A stretch of 31,747 nucleotides of DNA. Origin: Seison nebaliae (Eukaryota; Rotifera; Pararotatoria; Seisonacea; Seisonidae). The stretch is from the NCBI GenBank assembly GCA_023231475.1, contig JALJEE010001862.1, positions 1 to 31,747 on the forward strand. Direction: 5' to 3'. The notes under the pieces were generated by a model. That model ran no database searches. It had not been told where the DNA came from and was given only the letters and a program-made list of their open reading frames with translations. The translations under genes and the position numbers were made by a program. Position 1 is the first letter of the stretch, and every line of letters starts with the position of its first letter. Positions 1-10,553 of the stretch are shown here, piece by piece.

Positions 1-117
1 AGTTCTACCATTACAATCGATCGCGAGTCACTAGATCAACTTCGTTATTACATCGATGCTGAGGATGACCGGAATTTCTATCAACTTTTTTCTGATTTAT
101 CCCGACGGGAATTTTAA
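1..117 (+). CDS. 3' end of an unknown ORF, probably transposon-derived (5' part outside window)
   Basis: Frame 1 is open from the first base to a TAA at 115-117, giving 38 codons that end in SRREF. I do not recognise the family. The reason to call it coding is that a second, diverged copy lies near the other end of the window (30190-30302, same strand). There a segment reading SLDQLR, then ID, then EDD matches SLDQLRYYIDAEDD here, and the DNA ending TTTATCCCGACGGGAATTTT is shared exactly. The repeated copy beside transposon ends suggests a mobile-element protein. The start, the length and any domain lie outside the window. Confidence 0.5.
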   Translation, partial: SSTITIDRESLDQLRYYIDAEDDRNFYQLFSDLSRREF

Positions 118-260
118 TTAATAAATAATAATAATAATAATGAAGAATAGTGATAGATTCACTGTTAGCAAATTCGTTCTATAGAAAATAAGTAACGTTA
201 AAATAACGTTATTTTGAATGTGATTTAATCGAATCTAGGAGCTACTCTCACTTTATAGCT

Positions 261-460
261 ACTCTCACCCTCTCTTCTATTTTTGGAGCGGGAATAATTT
301 TAATTTGGGAGAGGGTCTCCCCCTCATGATAAATGCAATTCGGAGAGGGTCTCACCCTCAGCCTCAGGGTGAGACTCCATCCGAATAGAAGAAATACGGG
401 TGAGACCATCTCCGAAATTAAAGTTATTCCCGCTCCAAAAATAGATTAGAGGGTGAGACT
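261..460. repeat. 200-bp foldback: two inverted copies of the MULE terminal repeat
   Basis: Arm 1 (261-358) and arm 2 (366-460) are imperfect reverse complements separated by a loop of about 7 bp. The blocks CTATTTTTGGAGCGGGAATA, TTTAATTT, GGTCTC and ATTCGGA appear in order in arm 1 and in the reverse complement of arm 2. Arm 2 is also a direct repeat of the right transposon end at 2462-2556. A short direct repeat, CTACTCTCAC, lies at 242-251 and 260-269 just outside. This looks like an end that was duplicated head to head, or a second element nested end to end. Confidence 0.85.
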
Positions 461-1028
461 AAACGTTGGGTAAACCAGTAAACCAGATCCGTCACCCGGT
501 ATTTCATGTTTATCCCGTTTCCGTTATCGGTTAATTTATAAAACATACTTAGAAATGAGACTACAATGAATGAGAGATTCAGGAACATAGGACGAAATGT
601 CGAAATTAAGTGTGACAAAAAGTACATTTTCAAGTGATAATAAGAAATCTCTCATGATATGGAAGGTCTTAATTTGATAATAGGCTTATGGCGTCCTAAC
701 GCTTAGAAAATCTTTGATGAAATTAATAGACTCTTTCGCCAATTAATTGTACGCAATTATTCTAGTGATTAATTATGTATTAAAAGTATAAAGTATAGTG
801 ATTAAAGTATTCGATGATTGAATCTAAATACCAAAAATTTCGGTTAGCCTAACAAGAGTTAAAAGGTTGTAAGAGTTAAAAGAAAAAATGTTGAAGTCAT
901 ACATTTATTGCTCTAATCAATTAAGATCAGACCCCCCATTTATGACAAATTATTCCTTTTAAAATCAACGTTATTCTCGATTAATATTATCAAAATCGCA
1001 TTTTCAATTCCTCTTGTTTCGTTGAATT

Positions 1029-2328
1029 ATGAATTTTCTACCTCCACCATTTGAGATTGAGAGTGAGAATGGAATCGAACTAGTGAATCCGTCTTTATCG
1101 TTTGTAGAATCTGGGAGAAAGCATAAGATGCTCATATTGGAAGAAAATACATATTCTCTGAAAAAAAAAGTACGAATCCGAAAAAGTACTTTATTACTGT
1201 TCGAAGAATAAACTACTCAATTGTAAAGCCCGTGTTGTACTAAGTGGACAGACAATCATGTCATACGATAATGTTCATAATCACGAGAACGATTGTGAAC
1301 GTATTTCTCATCTTCGATTTTTGGAGAAATCGCGACAAACGGTCACCTCCGATGAAATATTGTTAAACGGTTCCTCGGATAATCGACGATTATCCACTAT
1401 CACGCGAAACTTTAGGAGAATCAAAGAACGGACACCACAATCGGCCATCAGGATGAACGTATCTCATGAAAGCGAAAATTACATCATATACACCAACGAC
1501 AATATAAAATTAAACGAAAATGTTACTCATTTTTTTATGGATGGAACGTTTAAGACTGCACCCAGAGATTTCGCGCAATTGTATATAATCGCAGGCCTCT
1601 TCAACGACCGCCTTCTGGTATTGAACTACATCCTGATGAAAAACCGTCACCAAAGTACATATGAAGAAATTTTTCTACATTTTAAAGAAAAGTCGTCTCC
1701 ATCTGTGCAAAGAGTAACGATGGACTTCGAATTGGCCGCAATTCAAGCGCTTAAAAAAACATTTCCAATAGCAACCGTCCATGGATGTTACTTCCATTTA
1801 GCTCAGAGCATTAGAAGGAAAATGGAGAGTTCAGGAATTCATGTAAACAAGGAAGATAGGATGTATATACAACTACTGCATTCGTCATTCGTTCCGATCC
1901 AATTCGTCGAAGCTGTGTTTCATCGAATTCGCAGGAATTCCTCCTGCCATTTAGACGCAATTTTTGAGTAATTTGAGGAGTATTATATAGAAAATGCGAG
2001 ATTTCCTCCCCGATTATGGAACAACGCCGGACACTGGACACTGGCTGATATCCCAAGAACAAATAACCTTTTGGAAGGAAAAAATAATGGGTTAAAATTT
2101 TTAATACCCCACCACTATCCGACTCGTGCCATTTTTGAAAATTATTTGTATAAGTATTTTCAACATGAAAATGCACAATATAAGTTGGTCGAAGACGGGA
2201 TAAAGAAGCGCATTCGAAAAGAGCAGAAGGTGAGAGATGAACAATTAAAGCCGTCATTCCAGAATTTCGAAATTGACAATCTCGAAGAATTTTTTTGTAA
2301 AATTTTTGCCATTTCTATTTGTTTCTAA
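1029..2328 (+). pseudogene. FLYWCH zinc finger plus MULE transposase, broken by one frameshift and one stop
   Basis: From ATG 1029 the first frame reads into a FLYWCH-type motif (FVESGRKHKMLILEENTYSL). After a run of nine A (1161-1169) the matching continuation is in the next frame: LYYC, then NCKARVV, then HNHEND, which are the Cys and His ligands of the finger. That frame runs on through a MULE transposase domain. The first Asp is in MDGTF (D at about 1540), the second in MDFE (about 1723), a CxxH pair lies at 1786-1797, and a TNNLLE motif has its Glu at 2074. A TAA at 1969-1971 interrupts this frame before the TNN..E motif, and the frame then stays open to a TAA at 2326-2328. As written, no product would carry both the complete finger and all acidic residues. 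A sequencing error in the A9 run could explain the frameshift but not the stop. Confidence 0.8.
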
Positions 2329-2461
2329 CATTTTTATTGTAAATTTTCTTTAATTGTTGTTACTTATTAAATAGAATTTTTTTATCTTTCTTAAAGTATA
2401 ATAATATTTTTGTATGAGGGGAGTCCCTCTCCGAATTTTAACAAATTAGGTGGATTTCCTC

Positions 2462-2556
2462 AGGGTGAGACTCACTCCAAAATAGAAGAAATACGGGTGA
2501 GACCATCTCCGAAATTAAAGTAATTCCCGCTCCAAAAATAGACAAGAGGGTGAGAC
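2462..2556. repeat. Right terminal inverted repeat of the MULE element
   Basis: This is 95 bp, nearly identical in direct orientation to 366-460 and inverted relative to 261-358. It contains ATAGAAGAAATACGGGTGAG, ACCATCTCCGAAATTAAAGT and ATTCCCGCTCCAAAAATAGA. Downstream, CCGTCACCCG (about 2561-2570) is also found after the left direct copy (490-500), so the homology extends slightly beyond the arm. Confidence 0.85.
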
Positions 2557-3872
2557 TATATCCGTCACCCGTTTTTTATAATTCCAGACTCCACAATTTT
2601 CGTTCGAAAAATGTATATTCTGTTCATGTTCATTTGGACAGCTGCATTTGAAGAGAATTGCTTCTCCATTGTCATTCATCATTTTTCCTGTAAAACTATG
2701 AAGAGGTTCGAAAAGAACATGATAATGAAACAACGATAACAACAAATTTCCAACTTGTTAGTGTTGGAAAACTCATGAAAAGTTCACTTCTAAAAAAAGT
2801 TTTTCAAATTCTCTCTACGCAAATGCTCATTTAAAATTTCAATAAATTTTGTTCGTGTTCGTTTTCCCCGCTCTACTTACACATCGAAGGAAATAGTTAT
2901 CTTTATTGAATATTGTACTTTCCAAAAGTAAATTGAATGTTGTCAAGATATTTCTTTGATCGTTTCTTTGAGTTGTTTTTTAATTTCAATAATAAGAGTA
3001 AATAATTTGTAGGAAGATAATATTATTTGTATGAATGAATTCCTATTGAATTTGTTTAACATTAAAATTTCTTTTATTTCTTTCAAGCAAAAAATTATTT
3101 TCTTCAGAGAAGGAAGAAAATGGAGAGCGATTTTCAATTTCGTCTATTGAGAGTTCGCGGTTCATTTTTCCCTCGCACAATAGATATTCAATATATTTCG
3201 TTTAGCGGCAACATGGAAACAATTGGGAAAGTGGAGACGTGAAGAATCATTATCGAGAAAATGTAGTGTACAGATGGAATCTGGACATATTATGTCGAAC
3301 GAGATAAAAAAAAAAAAAATATTGACAAAATCAAATAATCGCAAAAGAAACTCTACTGGACGATAAGTGACAATTAACTATGCGACGTATGCTACAAAGT
3401 TGGCTGGAAGGCGGAAAAATATTTCAAATTTAATTCTTTCTCAACACGGGTCTTATACACAAAGAGATCGATAGAGAGAAATACTTAACAAATACAAATG
3501 TATAATAATTGGCAACTATTTCATAAATTCGACATCTTTCTCTCGGAAAATTAGACGAAGAAACTTATTTGGTTTCAATTGAAAAATAATTTGTGAAAGA
3601 AATATTAGAAAGTGAAAGTGGCGAGACAAAATAAGAAAACGAATAATTATTGTTTATGTGCTATTGGTAGAATTGTAAAGAATAAATAATAATTGTATGA
3701 TGATGGTTTGTGGGAGAGTTGAATATTGAAAAAAAATATTTTTGATGTTTCTGCTAAGAAATTTCATGGTAGGAGAAATGGACATTAAATATGTTGGGAG
3801 ATGTAACATCAGATGAGAAGGCGTCTTCAAAGTATGGAGAATGATCCAACGAGAAAATTTCTCGTATTAAGC
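2557..3872. other. Intergenic stretch with no gene supported
   Basis: AT-rich DNA between the MULE element and the 3' end of the phospholipase D gene. On the minus strand at about 2570-2710 there is a short open stretch with a Cys-rich look (KCSCPNEHEQ), preceded by TTTTACAG, an acceptor-like sequence. I cannot link it to a family or to other exons. An ATTAAA on the minus strand (3427-3432 in plus coordinates) is a weak possible polyadenylation signal for phospholipase D. Confidence 0.5.
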
Positions 3873-6194
3873 TTATGTCCATAGACGATTATCGAAATTG
3901 CCTTCCATTCCTTTCAGCAATTGAGCTTCCTTCATAAATTCCAATGGGAATTCCACGACATATCCCTGAACTTTCTCCAATTGTTTCTGTGCCTATCAAG
4001 CATGTTGAGATGAGATATGATGAGATGAGAAAGAAAAAAACTTCTATCGGATTTTCACTACATAATGGTTTAGCATTGACATCGTCATCTAATTTCGTAT
4101 CGGACGTCGCTGCATCGGAAGGAATTGCATTGAAAACTTGATAATAAACATCCGTATTGAATTTGGCGAGTTCTTTGATATATTTCCACGTTCCATCACA
4201 TACAACATCATTCAAATCGAATGTTTCAGGTAAATTCAAATTCGGTTTACGTAATCCGAGATGAGTTCTATATAGTTAAATTGTTAAAATAAGGAAATTG
4301 TTAAAGAAAAAAAAATTTTTGAAATTAATCACCTGAATATACTTCGTCGTAATGTACCGGCATATGTATCGTGTGGTGGTACAGAGGGATCACTATTCTG
4401 AATGACAATTGCCAATTCGGAATCACGATCGCCTAACATTGATCGATCGTTGATATTAGCTGATCCCATGATGACAGTAAGATCATCAACGATCATTAAT
4501 TTGGAATGGACATAAATAATTTCAGTGACGAGTTTCCCCATGAGAATGTCCCATGTTCTCATACCAAGAATTTGAATATATTCCCATGGATCTTCTACTC
4601 CCTCCTCCATCAATGCTTCAATCAATGAATTCTTCCCTCGATTCAATGATTGATATGTATAATGGAGAATTGCATGAACAGCATTGCGTGAATCGAATCC
4701 TGGTAGTAATGGAAGAACGATATAAACACGAAATTTTTGTCGTCTCCTGAAAAAATGTAGAAAGAATAAAAGAAAATAATAGTAGAAAATAAGAGGAACA
4801 TATGAGCACGTACGATTCGACGTTTGAGAGAATCGCAAATTTTATTTTTAACAACTAATTCTTCTTGAGTGTTGGATGTGAGAGAGACGAAGAATTGATT
4901 CTCAATGTATATGTATCGATCAGCATTGTCGATGAGTGAGAGATAAGCATTATGAATGGATGGTTCGATCCGATAAATATTCCCCGACCAAGTGGATAAT
5001 GATCGACAAATTTGTGTTTGAACTTGATGAGTTCTCGTTTTAATTGATGAGAGATAAGACTCATCGAAAATATTGTCACATTTGGGAAGAACATGAGGAT
5101 ATTTTTGGATGTTTTTATAATTCTCATCTTTCGTCGCATTCCATCGAAGAATGAAATGTCTGGCTAAGTCGCGAGCTGATTTACCCCAGACCACTGTGGC
5201 GATATCACGCCATGGCATTCGACATTCTTCATTTCTAAATAATAAATCTTCGAATGGATCTTGAACATTGGACCAATCTCGTTTATACGAATTCGCATAA
5301 TCTTTTCCAATCCACCTATATTTTCTCACTTCATTGGGTGTCGGTTCACCAACAACTTCTGGTACGACAATCGCTTTTGATTGATTCGAATGATCGACTG
5401 GTTTCTCATAAATATATTTCATCGAATCTTCTGTTTTTACTTTCCGTTGAACTTCTTCTCCATCATCGAATATCTCATTTGCATCACTATCTTTCCGTTG
5501 AGATGTCATGGTGAAACTTTCATTCTCTCCGTCGTCTTCCGCAGTCGTCGTCATTTCATACATATCCGTTGTACTTCCAGATTTGTATTTCTTCATGTCA
5601 TTCTCGTTGAAACTTCTCATGGAATTTCTCATTGAATTCCTCATGGAATTCCTCATCGAATTTCTCCTATTAACACTCCCGTCATGTTTTGCCCATTTGT
5701 TCCTCACCGTTTCTAATCGTTTCGTCAATGTATTCCGATGCAAATCTAACAATCCGGCTGAATTGATCCGATGACGACCACTTTTGGTCGATGCGACTAA
5801 AATTTATTCAAGTCAACAAAAAATGAAGTGGGAAAGGAGAAACTTCGGAAATAATTGCCATCGATTGGAAATCCTTTTTTCGAATGACTGAAATTAAACT
5901 TCTTTGTTGGTGGTGGCGGTTGTGGTGCATCCTCCAGAATCTTCTCTATTACACCGCCCTACTCATTTCCAATAGAAATTAAGGGAAAATAAAAGAAAGA
6001 AAAAAATTAATTTGGAAATTAAATGAAAATAATAATTAATTAAATTCTAGAAAAATAATTTGATTGAATAATTTTTATGAATATCCATCAATTTTTAGTG
6101 TTAAGAAATATGTTGACGATAATTTATTGATAATGGAATTAAATTCATTGAAAGAAAAAATGGAGAAAAAATGAGAAGATTTATATGGAATGAT

Positions 6195-6230
<36 letters not shown>

Positions 6231-9147
6231 CTCTTCAATTTGAAATGTTCCATTAAAAAACAAAAATGGATTGAGACTTACATTGTTCGAATGATATCCG
6301 TTATTAGATATAGTATACAATGATCCAATGTATGCTGAATTAACATGATAATTGGGCAGATGACTCCTTCAGAATTGAGATGTCAATTTCAGTAATCAAA
6401 TTCTCGAGTTTAGTGATTTAATTGTCATATTATTTCGAGCTAAGCTGGTTTAGCATTACATGTTATATATACGACATTAGAATAATTCACTTTACCTCAC
6501 CCGCCCCGCAATATGGTTAAGATAATGATGATCAATATTATTGTGATTTGAGAAGAAAGGAGAAGAAAGCAGGAAAGAACAATAATAAGAATGATCATCA
6601 TCGATGATTTAGCTGGACTGGAGATGACTTGATATATCTCTCTAAATCTTACCTACGTTTGAATTGAGGAGACGAAGTGACGAAACGTCGAATATCGGCC
6701 CAATACAATTCTCTCCTCGTAATCCGATTATAAATGGGACGAATCATACGTGGGAAATTCGTTCGATTACGAGTAATACGTTGACGTTTCGCTTTCGACT
6801 CCTTTCTCATCAACTGCATTGTCGTGTAATAAAGTTGTGGTGTGGGTATGTTAGTTGGATGGATTACTCGTTTTTTAGGGAACAATTGTAATTGATCAGT
6901 CGATAATCGTCGTACACTTATTAGATGAACCGTTTTTCCACTTTTATCTTTCGGCAACAGATGTTTCCCATTCAACAAATGTGGATAACTAAAATTTCTC
7001 TTATTATTCTTATTCAAATGATACAACAAAGAGAGACATATAAGGAGAAATTACATTCACAGTTCAAACTCATTTTCTATCATTTAATCATCAATAAATC
7101 GTTATTGATCTACTAATCATATGGTGAGGAGTTTTATACGTACATACAATTTGATGTCAATTCAAATAAAAAAAAATTAAAAAATTCAATTTTGTTACTA
7201 ACCGTTTGCTTACCAGTAGTGACGTCGGTGGATAAAACACGATCATTATTCTCGATATCAATCAATCTGGAAATAAAGAGAATGATAAGATGATTAATTA
7301 AAGATGAAGAATAACTGATAATCATTATCATCATAACGACCGAAACAAAGATCAACACCACCGACGAATGCGAGAGTTTGATCGATACAAACCATCTTCT
7401 CATGATGAGACCATAATGGTACTCTCAGATGGAAGATGCTCGGATGTCTCATTACATGCACTCCACTCTCACCATCCTCCAAACATCGTTGAGTATGATA
7501 ACTATTCAAATTCAATAACATCTCAATTTCTTTAAAGACTAAAACATAAATTTTTACTCCTTCCTAAAATTGATGATTGAAATTTGAATAGATTCAATAG
7601 ATAATGAGATAAGAACTTCAGCTTTCTTCTTTAACAACATATCTAATCGAAAATCATCATTGGGTGCAGGTCGTTTCAAATGTAATTCTGGTGACAACCA
7701 CCAATCAGTTATGAATATTTCTTCTTTCGCCAACAAAATTGCATCAGCCACGGCAAACATATAATCTTTTGCATTCTCATACCAGCTGCAAATAGAACTT
7801 TTCCGAATTGGTGCGAATGAAGTGAATCGATGATTCCTGTTGAATTCGTGACCTGTCTTCTTTAACATATTATTTGTTGCCGTTACCCATCGATCACGAT
7901 TATGAGAATTATCACATTTTAATATTAAATATCTGAAATGAAAAGATAAATAAATGAAATGAAATGACATCGAAATTCGATAAACATCCAACTGTAAATC
8001 ATTTCCAACACGTAAACCGTGTTTGCCGAACATTCGTGTCGCATGTAATCCCGTCTCCACTCGAAAATTGGCATCCACTAACAAAACTTTCCTCAATTCA
8101 TATGTTTCGTCGAAATAACAAAAAAAATTATCTTTCAGACAGAACCATCTGAAAATTGAAAATTAATTTCTATTTCTATTCAAAGTGATGATATGAAACC
8201 TGATCTTCCGATTAAATGCACATCCTTTACACATTGGACTACAACATTCACAACGATGTGACACTTTCTTCATGTAGCCTTCCTTCCACTTATTTCCCAC
8301 TTCCTTCACGAAAGACAAATGGGAAACTTCGAGGAATTTCAACTAAAAAATAAAAATAAAATGAAGTTGACGAGAAAAAAGAAGAGAAAGAACCATCTCA
8401 TCATGATCACGAAATCGATAATGTTTCAATGCCAAATTCAAATAATTTTGTAGAATTTCCTTCAAAATGAATGTGAAAAAGAAATGAAAATGGAAAATAA
8501 ACGGTACGCAATTCAAAAGGAAGATTGCTAAATTTAATACGTTCTCGAATACCTCCAGGAAATCGAGGGAGATCTGATCGTTCATCTAATTTTCTTGAAA
8601 AGACACACATATCAGATTATGAAGGGATGAGATTGGAAAAAAGAAGAAACTCTTCTAATGAACTGACTGATTGATTGAGACTGCGCTCGACTAATTTGCT
8701 GAGACCTTTGTGCAAATCTTCGAAATCATGCATACTCCTCTGAACGACCCATTCGTAATCAGCATGTTTTATTTTGATGATGTAATGTGGTTGATGTAAC
8801 ACAGTTCGTATTCGATGACCAAGACCTGGTTTCTCGATTAAATTATCTTCTTTTCGTTCAGTCACCGTACAGATGATATTTTGTCCCAGAATGAAATTTG
8901 TTCGATGACGAGGGAAATCAGGCGCATTTAAATCCACATATGCCAATTCTTTTCAACATGTCAAATTGAGGAAATTGAGGAAATTGAAAAAAAGAGAACT
9001 TAATAATGTGGGATCTTCGAATTTCGTATCGATATAAGGCAACGGTTGAAATTCTCTTCCTTTTGGTCGATGAATGACATGGAACACTTCCGCCCCACTA
9101 ACTAATGCGGCGATAGCTCCAATCTCATCCTCATCTGTTTTCGACAT
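3873..9147 (-). CDS. Pld: Phospholipase D (PX-PH-HKD type, PLD1/2 family), 16 exons
   Basis: The enzyme hydrolyses phosphatidylcholine to phosphatidic acid and choline at cytoplasmic membrane faces. The joined exons stay in frame for about 1277 codons: 9147-9000, 8948-8651, 8593-8503, 8459-8394, 8342-8200, 8148-7993, 7932-7617, 7563-7316, 7266-7203, 6999-6653 (or from 7008), 6366-6282, 5958-5844, 5796-4800, 4746-4333, 4267-4042, 3992-3873. All introns are GT-AG, most of them 43-65 nt; three longer ones lie at 7202-7000, 6652-6367 and 6281-5959. A PX domain lies at about residues 55-200 (YEWVVQR) and a PH domain at about 205-320 (KKRWFCLKDN-like region with LLVDANF). HKD1 is HHEKMVCID (His about 460, Lys 462, Asp 467). 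HKD2 is VHSKLMIVD (His about 1105) followed by GSANINDRSM. The C-terminus ends LWT, close to the family's conserved C-terminal VWT. Both catalytic motifs are complete. The linker between the HKD halves is long, basic and divergent, so exons 9-12 are the least certain. Human PLD1 is about 1070 residues. Confidence 0.93.
5618..5665 (-). repeat. Four tandem 12-bp units in phospholipase D exon 13, encoding (RNSM)x4
   Basis: Four consecutive 12-bp units in the coding frame give RNSM repeated four times, at about residues 737-752 in the loop between the catalytic halves. Since the repeat follows an Arg, the first unit reads RRNS, which has the form of a basophilic kinase site (R-R-x-S). Unit sequences differ at a few bases, so this is not a very recent expansion. 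Confidence 0.85.
6198..6225. repeat. (GA)n microsatellite in phospholipase D intron 11
   Basis: A pure GA run of about 28 bp. On the coding (minus) strand it reads as a (CT)n pyrimidine tract inside the 323-nt intron 6281-5959, downstream of a strong GTAAGT donor. Confidence 0.95.
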
Positions 9148-10553
9148 CTCTCAATTTAAATTGAACTTCATTCAACTTCAATTCATTGAAGAAATAAAAA
9201 ATAGATATGTTGAGTTTCTTCTCCGATGTTTGTTTTGTTCCAAAATGAAATTCTGTGTTGAAAGAAATTGATGAGAAGACAGAATGAGTATTGTTGGAAG
9301 AAAGGAAAAAATTGAATTTGTCGAAGGGAGAATCTCATGTTGAGTATTGACCCGTTTGCAGATAAAGAGATACACGTAATCAATTGTCGAAAGAGAAAGT
9401 AGATTTTGTAAAGTTATTGTGAATAATTTGAAGAGCTAAAAGGAGAATGTATCGAACATAATTTCTTAAAAACGACGAATAATTCAATGAATAATTTATG
9501 CATTTAACAAATTCGACATGATTCACACTCACTACCACCTCACACACCACAATATTACAAATAGTCCTTCTGTTCAATTTGCCAGCCTTCTGTCTCTCTC
9601 GAAAAAAAAACTTCCCAAATTAAACCAAATTCTTTTTCACGTCCAGGAAAATTAAGTTTTATATTTCATATAACAAAGTTTTTTGTCTCTTCATCAATCC
9701 CCGTTCGTTGTCTCATCATCCACATACTAGTCATAAATGTTATGACATAAACATATACAAACAGAGAAAGAAAATTAATTTGAAAAAGAATTCAACTTCT
9801 CAATTGTGGAAGGGCAACAGCTAATAATAGACATGTGAATAATCAGAAGAGACAAATATAAACATTTCTTAATGACTTTGACTTAATGATGTGTGTTGTA
9901 TTAGGCGAATGCAATTAAATTTTCTACTAGGTAAAACTTTTCAAAAAGCTAAATGAAATTTTAAACTGATTTTAATTTAAAAAAATTATATTTCGGAAAA
10001 AATATGGGAAATCAGCCTATGTGTGCCTACTGTGTGTTTGTGTGTATATATGTGTGTGCATGTGTGTGTGTGTGTGTGTGTGTAGAGAGAATTGATTGGA
10101 GAATTTAGTGGGAGATTGTTGAGGAATTGAGCGGGAAAGAATAGAATTGGAGAAGAGAATCCTTGATAATGGTGGGAGATGGAGGTGGTAGAATAAGAAT
10201 TAAATTGTAAGCTTATCGATATGAATTTCCAACATCAACAATATGAGATGGACATACCATTTTCTTTAATAACCACTAATGGTTGTATGAGGGGGGGTGC
10301 ATGTGTGTCGTGTGTGATTAGGATGGTTTTTAAGTGAATTAGAAATGCAAATGGAATTGAGGGATGGATGTGAATTGTTTAAATATGTTTTCTCGATTTC
10401 CTTTTTCAATTCGTTTGATTTAACTTAGAGAATTCCATCATTTCTTTTTATCGGAACGAACGATTCATTTAGATTTTTCATTCTTCGTGATATGTTGACG
10501 ATTGGAATTAGTGAAAGAAGTGGAGGACGATAGTCAATCAGATAGTGTGCCAC
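9148..10553. promoter_or_regulatory. Shared upstream region between divergent phospholipase D and MED13
   Basis: The two start codons face away from each other across 1.4 kb, so both promoters must lie here or be shared. No gene is supported in it. I see no clear TATA box placed near either start. For MED13, an in-frame TGA at 10512-10514 precedes the first ATG (10554). The PLD ATG (9145-9147) is the first in its exon. A (TG)n tract lies near the middle. Confidence 0.55.
10021..10083. repeat. (TG)n microsatellite, pure run 10061-10083
   Basis: An interrupted TG-rich tract with a TATATA break at 10046-10051, ending in a pure TG run of 23 bp. Alternating purine-pyrimidine DNA of this kind can adopt Z-form in promoters; here that is only a possibility. 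Confidence 0.95.

Larger units (their letters stand above)
261..2556 (+). mobile_element. Mutator-like (MULE) DNA transposon with long terminal inverted repeats, probably inactive
   Basis: Left arm 261-358 and right arm 2462-2556 form terminal inverted repeats of about 95 bp. The reverse complement of the right end reads GTCTCACCCTCT, then CTATTTTTGGAGCGGGAAT, and matches the left end with scattered differences and small indels. Between them lies a FLYWCH/MULE transposase gene (1029-2328). Long TIRs around a FLYWCH plus MULE transposase are characteristic of Mutator-superfamily elements. I could not identify the 8-11 bp target-site duplication expected for Mutator. The stretch 466-1028 holds no gene I can support and is probably the transposase 5' untranslated region. 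The stretch 2329-2461 holds the 3' flank and a GAGTCCCTCTCCGAATTTTA block at 2421-2440 that resembles 29452-29475. Confidence 0.75.

Noticed and set aside
1161-1169. Programmed ribosomal frameshift in the A9 run
   Set aside because: There is no supporting downstream structure I can identify, and the gene also carries a nonsense codon, so decay or a homopolymer error is the simpler explanation.
240-2570. Target-site duplication for the MULE element
   Set aside because: No convincing 8-11 bp direct repeat flanks the ends; the TATAG-like match near the borders is inverted, not direct.
3889-4041. Minus-frame C-terminus after NPIE in the 4239-3889 ORF
   Set aside because: It reads through intron 15. 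Splicing 4041-3993 gives a PLD-like C-terminus ending LWT at 3873.
4643-4799. Read-through C-terminal part of the 5752-4643 minus ORF after RAHM
   Set aside because: It is intron 13; splicing 4799-4747 restores the conserved RVY-V-PLLPGF block in the next exon.
10545-10553. GTG start nine bases before the MED13 ATG
   Set aside because: Non-ATG starts are rare in animals, and the ATG at 10554 is the first after an in-frame stop.
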